A stretch of 5,978 nucleotides of DNA from Candidatus Aminicenantota bacterium (GCA_030615975.1 JAUWYH010000103.1:1-5978); one strand, 5' to 3'. Shown: positions 1-5,577, counted from the first letter of the stretch. Made by a program: numbers and translations. The notes: generated from the letters alone by a model not told the origin.

Positions 1-36
1 TTTCCATGAAGAGAAAAAGGCCTGATATATGATTCT

Positions 37-235
37 CGTGAAACGTAAAACCTTAAGGGTAAACAGCAAAGATATGCAGGGTCCATTCTCCGAACGGGCC
101 TGTTTTAATTTTTATCGGCCCGATGAGGCCATCGGGTCCTACATGATTTTATCCTACGAGCACATTCACGATTCTTTCCGTCTTTTGTTTTCCGGTTTAC
201 GGTTTATGCTTCACGTTTTACTGTTTTCGGTTTAC
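37..235. repeat. Structured intergenic repeat, copy A (heptamer arrays around a palindromic core)
   Basis: The left end (37-50) has two 7-bp units, CGTGAAA and CGTAAAA. The core, about 75-144, contains CCCGATG (119-125) and CATCGGG (130-136), which form a 7-bp hairpin stem, followed by GTCCTACAT. The right end (180-235) reads as eight consecutive 7-bp units, 56 bp in all, with the clearest being GGTTTAC (194-200), GGTTTAT (201-207), GCTTCAC (208-214), GTTTTAC (215-221) and GGTTTAC (229-235). The layout and core match copy B at 1042-1188 in the same orientation, with nearly equal core length (about 68 against 69 bp). The same 15 bases CGTGAAACGTAAAAC open both copies. An open frame crosses the element, but its translation resembles no protein I know and it is explained by the repeat. 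The function is unknown; a small non-autonomous mobile or palindromic intergenic element is the likeliest class. Confidence 0.75.
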
Positions 236-328
236 AAAAGACAGTCTCAACTTTTAGGCTCTGTTCCCACATAGAGACTATTTCCTTTTTCAAGCAAAAG
301 AGCCTGCCCCTTTTTTCCTTTTCCGCTT
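236..328. other. Non-coding stretch downstream of the cupin gene
   Basis: No credible coding region lies here. Two short inverted pairs are visible and interleave: AGTCTC (243-248) with GAGACT (274-279), and AGGCTCT (256-262) with AGAGCCT (299-305). The stretch follows the cupin stop on the minus strand, so either pair could fold in the 3' end of that transcript. No run of T follows either stem on the minus strand, so I do not call an intrinsic terminator. Bases 1-36 before repeat copy A are too short to assign; they could be the tail of a gene to the left. Confidence 0.4.
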
Positions 329-652
329 CTATGGAGCAAGACTCCAGGCATCGATTGTGACCGCATCTGTAAGACTTATCTGCTCGTGCTCAAAATTAGA
401 AGGAACAATATAGGAATCTCCGCTTTTTATGAGGATTTCTTCCCTTTTTCCCTCTCTTTCTATGATAATTTTCTGTTCGCCCTTAAGGATTGTAGTGACC
501 TGTTCATAAGAATGTTTATGAGGAGGGACCTTAGAACCTTTTTTATATTCAAACCTTGCCATTAAAACGTCCTTCCCACAAACAAGAGTCTTCCGGACAA
601 CTCCATTAAAAACCTCTACTGTAGGCTGGTTCTTTTTGCTAATCTTTAACAT
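329..652 (-). CDS. Small single-domain cupin protein
   Basis: This 107-residue protein is one conserved cupin barrel (Cupin_2 type). Motif 1 is seen at residues 39-58: G39, then PPH45-K-H47, E50-Q51 and the closing G58. Motif 2 is at 78-89: G78-D, P84 and H89. His45, His47, Glu50 or Gln51, and His89 are the expected metal ligands, so a mononuclear metal site in the cytoplasm is likely. There is no signal peptide or second domain. The family covers sugar isomerases, dioxygenases and ligand sensors, and nothing here identifies a substrate. The ATG at 650-652 is supported by an AAGGAAGG Shine-Dalgarno sequence (660-667, minus strand) 7 bases upstream. The gene follows the acylphosphatase on the same strand after a 77-bp gap, which contains a palindrome at 675-697, so it may be co-transcribed or separately controlled. 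The enzymatic role is unknown; the fold assignment is firm. Confidence 0.88.
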   Translation of the reverse strand: MLKISKKNQPTVEVFNGVVRKTLVCGKDVLMARFEYKKGSKVPPHKHSYEQVTTILKGEQKIIIEREGKREEILIKSGDSYIVPSNFEHEQISLTDAVTIDAWSLAP

Positions 653-674
653 TCCTAACCCTTCCTTTCATAAG

Positions 675-697
675 ATAAGATTCAGTTTCAATCTTAT
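675..697. promoter_or_regulatory. Operator-like palindrome upstream of the cupin gene
   Basis: ATAAGATT (675-682) and AATCTTAT (690-697) are perfect 8-bp inverted arms around a 7-base centre. The palindrome lies 22 bp upstream of the cupin ATG and just outside its Shine-Dalgarno sequence. A dimeric repressor site or a 5'-leader hairpin would both fit. On the minus strand TTGAAA overlaps the centre and resembles a -35 box, but I see no -10 box at the proper distance. Regulation is inference; the symmetry is observed. Confidence 0.35.
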
Positions 698-729
698 GGT
701 TCTTCCAGGATATGCATTCTCCAATGCCT

Positions 730-1014
730 TTAAAAATCGGCCCATGTTATGCGGAAATCATCAAATTCGCTCCTGTATTTCTCCCAGCTCACTTCGACTC
801 TTTCAACATGGGCAAAAGGAGGCCCTTCCTCTAACTTTCTAATAAGATTCTCGATTTTCTCTTTATCTCCTTCTACTAAGACTTCTACTCGCCTATCTAT
901 CAAATTTCTAACCCAGCCTGTAAGATGAAGAGAAGAAGCCCATCTTTGGGTGTGATCACGGAAAAACACTCCTTGGACTCGACCTGAAACAAAAATGTGC
1001 GCTCTTGCGTCCAT
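730..1014 (-). CDS. acyP: Acylphosphatase
   Basis: The 94-residue product matches acylphosphatase (EC 3.6.1.7) along its whole length. This is a small cytoplasmic alpha/beta enzyme that hydrolyses acyl phosphates such as acetyl phosphate or 1,3-bisphosphoglycerate to a carboxylate and phosphate. The signature VSGRVQGVFFRDHTQ (residues 9-23) contains the phosphate-binding loop and catalytic Arg19. The second signature GWVRN (33-37) supplies catalytic Asn37. VEVLVEGDKEKIENLI and the PPFAHVERVEV segment match the rest of the fold. I chose the ATG at 1012-1014 because family members normally begin a few residues before the signature and this gives the usual length. The frame stays open upstream to an ATG at 1096-1098, but that extension is translated repeat copy B. 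No strong Shine-Dalgarno sequence precedes the chosen ATG. The cupin gene lies 77 bp downstream on the same strand. Confidence 0.93.
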   Translation of the reverse strand: MDARAHIFVSGRVQGVFFRDHTQRWASSLHLTGWVRNLIDRRVEVLVEGDKEKIENLIRKLEEGPPFAHVERVEVSWEKYRSEFDDFRITWADF

Positions 1015-1041
1015 CACGAATGGAAAATATACTAACATATC

Positions 1042-1188
1042 AAACGTGAAACGTAAAACGTAAAAATGTAGGGTCTGTTCCCCGATCGGACCTATCAAAA
1101 CATTTTATCAGTCCGATGAGGGCATCGGACCCTACATTGTTTCATTCCATGTCCTTCACATTTTACGTTTTACGTTTTAGGTTTTACG
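1042..1188. repeat. Structured intergenic repeat, copy B (heptamer arrays around a palindromic core)
   Basis: This is the better preserved copy. The left array is CGTGAAA, CGTAAAA, CGTAAAA (1045-1065). The right array is TTTTACG, TTTTACG, TTTTAGG, TTTTACG (1161-1188), the inverted complement of the left. CGTAAAACGTAAAA (1052-1065) pairs perfectly with 1161-1174. Inside, AATGTAGGGTC (1065-1075) pairs perfectly with GACCCTACATT (1128-1138), and GTCCGATG (1111-1118) with CATCGGAC (1123-1130) forms a tight 8-bp stem with a 4-base loop. About 22 bases (1139-1160) are unpaired on the right side only. The element sits between the divergent acylphosphatase and thiD genes, so it occupies their shared upstream region. 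Copy A at 37-235 has the same layout and orientation. Confidence 0.85.
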
Positions 1189-1246
1189 ATAATCTCTATC
1201 TCTCACTCGTCTAGCATTCTTTCCTATTTTTATTTAAAATGGGGTG

Positions 1247-1255
1247 AAGAAGGAG
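1247..1255 (+). promoter_or_regulatory. Shine-Dalgarno sequence that fixes the thiD start at TTG
   Basis: AAGAAGGAG lies 9 bases before the in-frame TTG at 1265-1267. The alternative GTG at 1244 overlaps this sequence and has no ribosome binding site of its own. A -10-like TAAAAT is at 1235-1240, with only a weak TAGCAT (1212-1217) at the 17-bp position. If that is the promoter, transcription would begin near 1247, which would exclude the GTG start. Confidence 0.6.
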
Positions 1256-1264
1256 CTTATTTTC

Positions 1265-2038
1265 TTGAGAAAAATTCTCCTGTCAATAGCAGGATATGAC
1301 CCAACCTCTGGAGCTGGAGTCTTACTTGATTTGAAAGCTTTCGAGCACCTTGGTTTTCAAGGAATGGCTATTCTCACTTCCTTAACTTCACAAAACACCC
1401 GCACTGTCAAAGAGGTCCATTGCCTTTCCCCTGATTTCCTGCAGAATCAATACCAAACTCTCTGTTATGATATCTCCTTTTCTGGTATCAAAGTGGGAAT
1501 GGTTGGCTCACAAAAAAATATCCAGGTTATAGCGGCGATTTTATCAAACAATCCAAAAATCCCCAAAGTGATCGACCCTGTCTTTAAATCCAGCTCTGGT
1601 ACCTGGCTTTTTGAAAAGGAAGCCATCCCCAGCTACATCTCAAAAATCAGAGGAAAAGCTTCTCTCTTTACTCCCAATATGGAAGAAGCCTCAATGATCT
1701 CCGGAATCAAAATGAACACTCCCGAAGATATGAAAGAAGCAGCCGAACAAATTTATAAACTTAGTTATATTCCTTGTTTGATTAAGGGAGGAGACCTCCC
1801 CAATCAAAAATTAGATTTGCTCTTTGATGGAAAAAAATATCATTTCTTTAAAAAAGAAAAAATAGAAAAAAAAGTCCATGGAACAGGATGTTTCCTCTCC
1901 TCCAGCCTTCTAGCTTACTTAGTTAAAGGAAACCCTCTTGAAAAAGCATGCTCTCTGGCATCTCAACTGACTCATAAAGCCATCAAAGCGGCCACTCAGA
2001 TTGGCCAGGGACAACACATTATACATTTTTCCATTTAG
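1265..2038 (+). CDS. thiD: Hydroxymethylpyrimidine/phosphomethylpyrimidine kinase (ThiD family)
   Basis: The product (257 residues from the TTG start; 264 from the GTG at 1244) is a ribokinase-fold kinase of the ThiD family, which phosphorylates HMP and HMP-phosphate to give HMP-PP for thiamine synthesis in the cytoplasm. In order: SIAGYDPTSGAGVLLDLKAF (7-26) is the N-terminal substrate loop; TSLTSQNT (38-45) carries the Gln expected to contact the pyrimidine; KVGMVGS (76-82); IDPVFKSSSG (103-112); FTPNMEEA (135-142); LIKGG (172-176); and HGTGC (205-209) is the anion hole with the catalytic Cys. Length is normal. GYDPTSGAG in place of the commoner GSDPSGGAG is a recognised-looking variation, not a defect. 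No other thiamine gene is present, so it may act in salvage. Some relatives phosphorylate pyridoxal, which sequence alone cannot exclude. It converges on the minus-strand EIIA remnant with 2 bp between their stops. Confidence 0.9.
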   Translation: MRKILLSIAGYDPTSGAGVLLDLKAFEHLGFQGMAILTSLTSQNTRTVKEVHCLSPDFLQNQYQTLCYDISFSGIKVGMVGSQKNIQVIAAILSNNPKIPKVIDPVFKSSSGTWLFEKEAIPSYISKIRGKASLFTPNMEEASMISGIKMNTPEDMKEAAEQIYKLSYIPCLIKGGDLPNQKLDLLFDGKKYHFFKKEKIEKKVHGTGCFLSSSLLAYLVKGNPLEKACSLASQLTHKAIKAATQIGQGQHIIHFSI

Positions 2039-2070
2039 ATCTAAACAAATTCTTCAAGAATTTGTCTTTT
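2034..2070. terminator. Convergent-stop palindrome and hairpin; possible weak terminator
   Basis: TTTAGATCTAAA (2034-2045) is a perfect 12-bp palindrome that supplies the TAG of thiD on the plus strand (2036-2038) and the TAG of the EIIA remnant on the minus strand (2041-2043). Next to it, ACAAATTCT (2045-2053) and AGAATTTGT (2057-2065) form a 9-bp stem with a 3-base loop, followed on the plus strand by CTTTT. This would fold right after the thiD stop. The stem is AT-rich and the T-run is short, so termination would be weak. The hairpin also encodes the ILEEFV end of the remnant, so part of the symmetry may be accidental. Confidence 0.4.
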
Positions 2071-2130
2071 AGCCCCTGGCTTCAAATCAAGAATAATATG
2101 ATCTTCTCTTAATAGTCCACAAATTTTCAT
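2041..2130 (-). pseudogene. Truncated PTS EIIA (PtsN/fructose-type) domain, N-terminal remnant
   Basis: A 29-codon open frame starts with ATG at 2128-2130 and ends with TAG at 2041-2043. Its residues 6-22, LLREDHIILDLKPGAKR, followed by QILEEFV, read like the start of an EIIA domain of the PtsN/fructose PTS family, whose members typically begin with a short strand, an LL..E.I.LDL segment and a K.E.LEEL helix. A full domain has about 150 residues and its phosphorylated His lies at around residue 65-70, so the active site is missing. Immediately past the stop the DNA is the 3' end of thiD, so the rest of the gene is gone and not merely frameshifted. GGGGAG lies 4 bases before the ATG, a plausible if tight ribosome binding site. 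It follows the acylase by 39 bp on the same strand and could still be transcribed with it. A functional micropeptide is possible but less likely. The family call rests on a short pattern recalled from memory. Confidence 0.6.
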
Positions 2131-2169
2131 GTCGCTCCCCGATTATTGATTCTCATTTTTGGCTTATTA

Positions 2170-4482
2170 TTATTTCCTCAATAAAGGTTTTAGCCATAAA
2201 TTTCCTTTGGCTTTAGCTTCGATGTCCTCTGAATAAAAAAGCATCGGATGATAACGGCCTTCAAGCCAGAGAGGAATCTGATCATCGTAAAAGCGGCTGA
2301 GAAAGTGTCCGCTCTGACCTGATGTAAGGACACAAATTGAATTTTTCAAATTGGATAAATCAATAATCTGACGAAATGACACTCCCCAAGTTGTGTTATT
2401 TCCTTTTGAGAAAGAAGCCTTTACTGTGAATGCATTCCCGTCGCTCGGATGAGACCCTCGATTAAAAAATCTGAAAACCGGCACTTCTCCGAGGACATGT
2501 TTGAAATCGACAGAATTTATCTTCATCCAATCCCATTTTTCGGGATCTCCATAGTTCTTCTCCAACCATTTGTAGGCCTTCTCTAAACTGATTCTTATAA
2601 TATCTTCTCTTGTTTCAACAAGAGACGTCCCTTTTTTATCAAACCAGGAAGAGAAAGGATCATCAAGGATTCTAAGAAGACCAGCTTTTTTTCGCCTAAA
2701 AAGAGAATCAAACTTTTCAAAATTCTCACCGAGTTCGTCCTTTAAAACTTCTTCATGGAAAATATCCATAAAGACCTCGTAAAGCGCCGGCTCTTTTCCG
2801 GATTTCATCTCCAAGTTCCATTGCTTAACAATATTCAGGGCTTTGCTCAAGTCTCCTTCTTTCTCATCTATCTCTCTAAGAAAGGGAAGTAAGAGTTCAG
2901 ATTTTTTGGAAAAGACATCATTCTGAATTCTCTTAAAGGATTCAATATTATGTTTTTCTCTTTGGAGCAATATTTCTTCTATTCTTTCTGCCCTGAAAGG
3001 AGCATCCCAGTCAAAGCTTATATAATAAGGAAAATCATCGGGAATGATTTTATTATTAGCAGTTATGATATACCCTTTATCAGGATTATAAAGATTGGGC
3101 TTTTCCTCTTCATCGATGAAGCTTTTCCAGTGCCCTTCTTCTTCCCAACCCGGAACAGGGAAAAGGGCCGTTTCTTCTCTGCGTATGGGAATCTTTCCAC
3201 TTAAATAATACCCGATATTACCATGCCTGTCCGCGTAAACAAAATTTTGTGAAGGCGCATCGAACAGTTTAACCGCATCCACAAACTCGTCCCAATTCTG
3301 AGCTTTGTTAAGGAGATAAAGGGATTCAAATGTCCTCCCTCCTTGATAAATAGTCCAGCTTAAGGAAACAGGGGTTTGGCTTTCAACAATGAAAGGAGAG
3401 ATGATCGGCCCTCGTGCTGTCCAACGGATTTCCATTCTCTCGGGTTCTTTCTCCCCCTTTATCCTGATTACCTCTTCTATCTTCATCAGTGGTTTCCATC
3501 CGTCTTTATCCAAGTACATATCCTGGGAAGAGCTAATTTTCTCAATAAAAAGATCCTGAACATCGGCTGCAGAGTTGGTCATTCCCCAAGAAATAGATTC
3601 GTTATGCCCGATGATGACTAAAGGGAGCCCAGGAATCGAAACCCCCACAACATTTATTGTGGGACAGTTCAGATGAATTTCGAACCAGATAGGGGGGAGT
3701 GTGATTTCAAGATGAGGATCGTTGGCCAATAGAGGCTTTCCAGATTCCGTTCGGTTACCTGACAGAACCCAATTGTTACTTGCTTGAACGGTTTGAGAGC
3801 TCAGCCAGTCGGAAAGAGAAACATCATTGAATCCAGATGAAGGAATCTCTATCCCTTCTTCCAAAATTTCAAGAGCTTTTTGCGCACCGAGATGTTTCAC
3901 CAATTTGGCTCTCAGAATTTCACTTTGAAAATCCGTACAAAGCAGAAATGCCATCACATCTTTAATAATGAGAGAATCGATTGGCCTCCAAGGTTGAGGG
4001 CGATAGCGCAATAACAAAAATTCAGGCGGCCAGTTAAATCTTCTTGAATCTATCCAGGAATTGACTCCATCACTGTAAGAGAGAAGGCGCTCTTTCATTC
4101 TGGAGGAAAGCTTCTCATAATCTTTAAAAGCAGCCTCTTTGAGGCTCAAATTTCTCATTAGCTTGTCTTTCTCCAGAGCCATTTTGCCGAATACTTCAGA
4201 AAGCCTCCCGAATCCGGCTCTTCTGTTAAGGTCCATTTGCCACATTCTCTCTTGAGCATGGGCATAACCGCAGGCAAAAAAAAGATCTTTCTCGTTTTGA
4301 GCAAAAATATGAGGAACTCCCCAATAGTCCTTGATTATTATTACCTCGGTTGTTAAACCTTTTAACGAAACCTCTCCTTTTATCTTGGGCATAGAATGGT
4401 AAAAGTAGGCAAAAAAGAACAATAAAAAACCCAAAAAAAGGAAAAATAGGGAAAATAAAAGAGTTACAAAGAATTTTTTCAT
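2170..4482 (-). CDS. Penicillin acylase family (peptidase S45) N-terminal nucleophile hydrolase
   Basis: This 770-residue protein has the normal length and full domain order of the penicillin G acylase/AHL acylase family, whose members hydrolyse amide bonds of N-acyl compounds after autocatalytic splitting of a precursor. Residues 4-28 are one very Phe-rich hydrophobic segment after MKK, with no clear signal peptidase site, so the enzyme is probably anchored and faces outward. The alpha-chain region includes DYWGVPHIFA (52-61) and YAHAQERMWQMD (73-84). The nucleophile is predicted as Ser235 in QASNNWVLSG, with cleavage before it; ANDPHLE (253-259) follows. WGMTNSAADVQDLF (299-312) and the TANN pair (Asn476/Asn477) lie about where the oxyanion-hole residues are in the E. 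coli enzyme. YADRHGNIGYYLSG, SHPSDGNAF and GQSGHFLSRFYDDQ are further family blocks. The ATG overlaps the upstream lipoprotein stop by 4 bp (ATGA) and has no clear Shine-Dalgarno, which suggests translational coupling. The substrate is not predictable. Confidence 0.93.
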   Translation of the reverse strand: MKKFFVTLLFSLFFLFLGFLLFFFAYFYHSMPKIKGEVSLKGLTTEVIIIKDYWGVPHIFAQNEKDLFFACGYAHAQERMWQMDLNRRAGFGRLSEVFGKMALEKDKLMRNLSLKEAAFKDYEKLSSRMKERLLSYSDGVNSWIDSRRFNWPPEFLLLRYRPQPWRPIDSLIIKDVMAFLLCTDFQSEILRAKLVKHLGAQKALEILEEGIEIPSSGFNDVSLSDWLSSQTVQASNNWVLSGNRTESGKPLLANDPHLEITLPPIWFEIHLNCPTINVVGVSIPGLPLVIIGHNESISWGMTNSAADVQDLFIEKISSSQDMYLDKDGWKPLMKIEEVIRIKGEKEPERMEIRWTARGPIISPFIVESQTPVSLSWTIYQGGRTFESLYLLNKAQNWDEFVDAVKLFDAPSQNFVYADRHGNIGYYLSGKIPIRREETALFPVPGWEEEGHWKSFIDEEEKPNLYNPDKGYIITANNKIIPDDFPYYISFDWDAPFRAERIEEILLQREKHNIESFKRIQNDVFSKKSELLLPFLREIDEKEGDLSKALNIVKQWNLEMKSGKEPALYEVFMDIFHEEVLKDELGENFEKFDSLFRRKKAGLLRILDDPFSSWFDKKGTSLVETREDIIRISLEKAYKWLEKNYGDPEKWDWMKINSVDFKHVLGEVPVFRFFNRGSHPSDGNAFTVKASFSKGNNTTWGVSFRQIIDLSNLKNSICVLTSGQSGHFLSRFYDDQIPLWLEGRYHPMLFYSEDIEAKAKGNLWLKPLLRK

Positions 4483-5480
4483 CGAATTTCTGAATTCTGT
4501 TGTGAGCTTTCTTCAATACCGACGATTTCGTCTGCTCTTTTTAAAACATCTTCAGAAAATTCAATGCCTTGCTTTTTTGCAGCATTCAAGTTTAAATACA
4601 ATCTGACCTTACTCATATATTGAATCGAAATATCTCCCGGACTTTCTCCATTTTTGACTCGAATAGCGATTTGAGCGGCTTTATACCCCATATCAAAAAA
4701 ATCCCAACCTAATGCTGCACAAGCTCCAAGGTGGGTGGAAAGGATAAATCCCCCAAAAAGAGGAATAGCATTTTCCTCTGCCATTCTCCCTATAGCTTCA
4801 AAAGAGGCATTGATTGTATTGTCAGAAATCTGATAAATAGCATCAATTTTTTTGTTGATCAACACTTGAGCAGAGAGAAGGACTTCGCTCTTATTTGCAA
4901 TCGGCACAGCCACTATTTCCAGGCCCAACTCGCTGGCGCCTTTTTTAGCTAGCTCTAGATAAAACTCGGAATTGATCTCTGACGGTGTCCACAAAGTTCC
5001 CACTCTTTTCGCATCGGGCAGGATTTCCTTGAGAAAAACGAGACTCTGTTTAATTGGACCTCTGGAAGAAACTCCAGAAACATTGCTCAGATGATTTTCA
5101 GCAGATTTGCCAGCACCGGCAAGACTAGGATCGGCCACAGAAGAGAATATAATCGGAATCTCACGAGTTGCGTGGAGAGCAGCCTGCAGACAAGGAGTAG
5201 AAAAGGGAACGATCATTTGAACTTTCTTATTCACGAATTCTTGAGCAATCCTCTGGACTTCAGGGATATCCCCCATCCCATTTCTGATTATCAACTTGAT
5301 ATTAGTTTCGTCGATCAAGCCATTTTCCTCTAAGGCACGGATGAAACCTTTGCGAACTTCGTTAAGATGAGGGGCATCATCGACTTGAAAAATACCCATA
5401 GTATAAAGATCATCTTGCTGTTTCTTACAAGAAAGAAAAAGGAAGAAAATCGATACAAAAATAATAAAGACTTTTCTCAT
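4479..5480 (-). CDS. ABC transporter substrate-binding lipoprotein (PF04392 / TrpX-like)
   Basis: The 333-residue product starts with a lipoprotein signal peptide: MRK, a hydrophobic stretch to residue 16, then LSC with Cys18 as the lipidation site (Phe at -3 is slightly unusual for a lipobox). The mature part matches the ABC_sub_bind (PF04392) periplasmic-binding fold, with two lobes. Recognisable blocks are the FSTPCLQAAL turn (93-102), PIIFSSVADP (109-118), GTLWTPSEINS (161-171), DNTINASFEAIGRMAEE (220-236) plus IPLFGG (239-244), and ALGWDFFDMGYKAAQIAIR (256-274). Relatives bind amino acids or similar small ligands; some serve as sensors. The ligand here is unknown. The ATG at 5478-5480 has an AAGGAA Shine-Dalgarno sequence (5488-5493) and a good promoter just upstream. 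It is the first gene of an operon with the S45 acylase, and no permease or ATPase gene follows, so partners must be encoded elsewhere or be absent. Confidence 0.92.
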   Translation of the reverse strand: MRKVFIIFVSIFFLFLSCKKQQDDLYTMGIFQVDDAPHLNEVRKGFIRALEENGLIDETNIKLIIRNGMGDIPEVQRIAQEFVNKKVQMIVPFSTPCLQAALHATREIPIIFSSVADPSLAGAGKSAENHLSNVSGVSSRGPIKQSLVFLKEILPDAKRVGTLWTPSEINSEFYLELAKKGASELGLEIVAVPIANKSEVLLSAQVLINKKIDAIYQISDNTINASFEAIGRMAEENAIPLFGGFILSTHLGACAALGWDFFDMGYKAAQIAIRVKNGESPGDISIQYMSKVRLYLNLNAAKKQGIEFSEDVLKRADEIVGIEESSQQNSEIR

Positions 5481-5507
5481 TTTTAAATTCCTTGATATGT
5501 CCTAAAC

Positions 5508-5536
5508 ATAATAATCAAAAAACATTTTGGTAGCAA
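5508..5536 (-). promoter_or_regulatory. Sigma-70-like promoter of the lipoprotein-acylase operon
   Basis: On the minus strand TTGCTA (5531-5536) serves as the -35 box and TATTAT (5508-5513, five of six consensus bases) as the -10 box, with exactly 17 bp between them. Transcription would begin near 5501, giving a leader of about 20 bases that contains the AAGGAA Shine-Dalgarno sequence (5488-5493) before the ATG at 5480. The spacing of all parts is consistent. Confidence 0.6.
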
Positions 5537-5577
5537 TCTTTTTTTTAGGGGACAGCAGGAGTAAAAATGTATAATCA

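Noticed and set aside
29..274. 81-codon plus-strand open frame at the left end
   Set aside because: It is the translation of repeat copy A, including the heptamer array; composition is unlike a protein and no motif is visible.
243..305. Interleaved short inverted pairs suggesting a pseudoknot downstream of the cupin gene
   Set aside because: Arms are only 6 and 7 bp with long spacers; this is expected by chance in a region of this size without covariation support.
636..842. 68-codon plus-strand open frame between cupin and acylphosphatase
   Set aside because: It is antisense to the real acylphosphatase 3' end and the cupin leader, with no motif and no ribosome site.
1042..1188. CRISPR array or riboswitch reading of repeat copy B
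   Set aside because: The 7-bp unit is far too short and has no spacers for CRISPR. A thiamine riboswitch was considered because thiD follows, but I see no CUGAGA/GGGAUA-type TPP elements, and the same element also occurs away from thiD at 37-235.
2950..3621. Two plus-strand open frames inside the acylase gene (2950-3204 and 3376-3621)
   Set aside because: Antisense shadows of a well-conserved coding region, with no recognisable motif.
4226..4516. 96-codon minus-strand open frame overlapping the acylase start
   Set aside because: It overlaps the acylase 5' end in another frame; its hydrophobic segment is a frame-shifted reading of the acylase anchor.
4731..5333. Plus-strand open frames antisense to the lipoprotein gene
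   Set aside because: Shadows of the conserved PF04392 coding frame; no ribosome site or family pattern.
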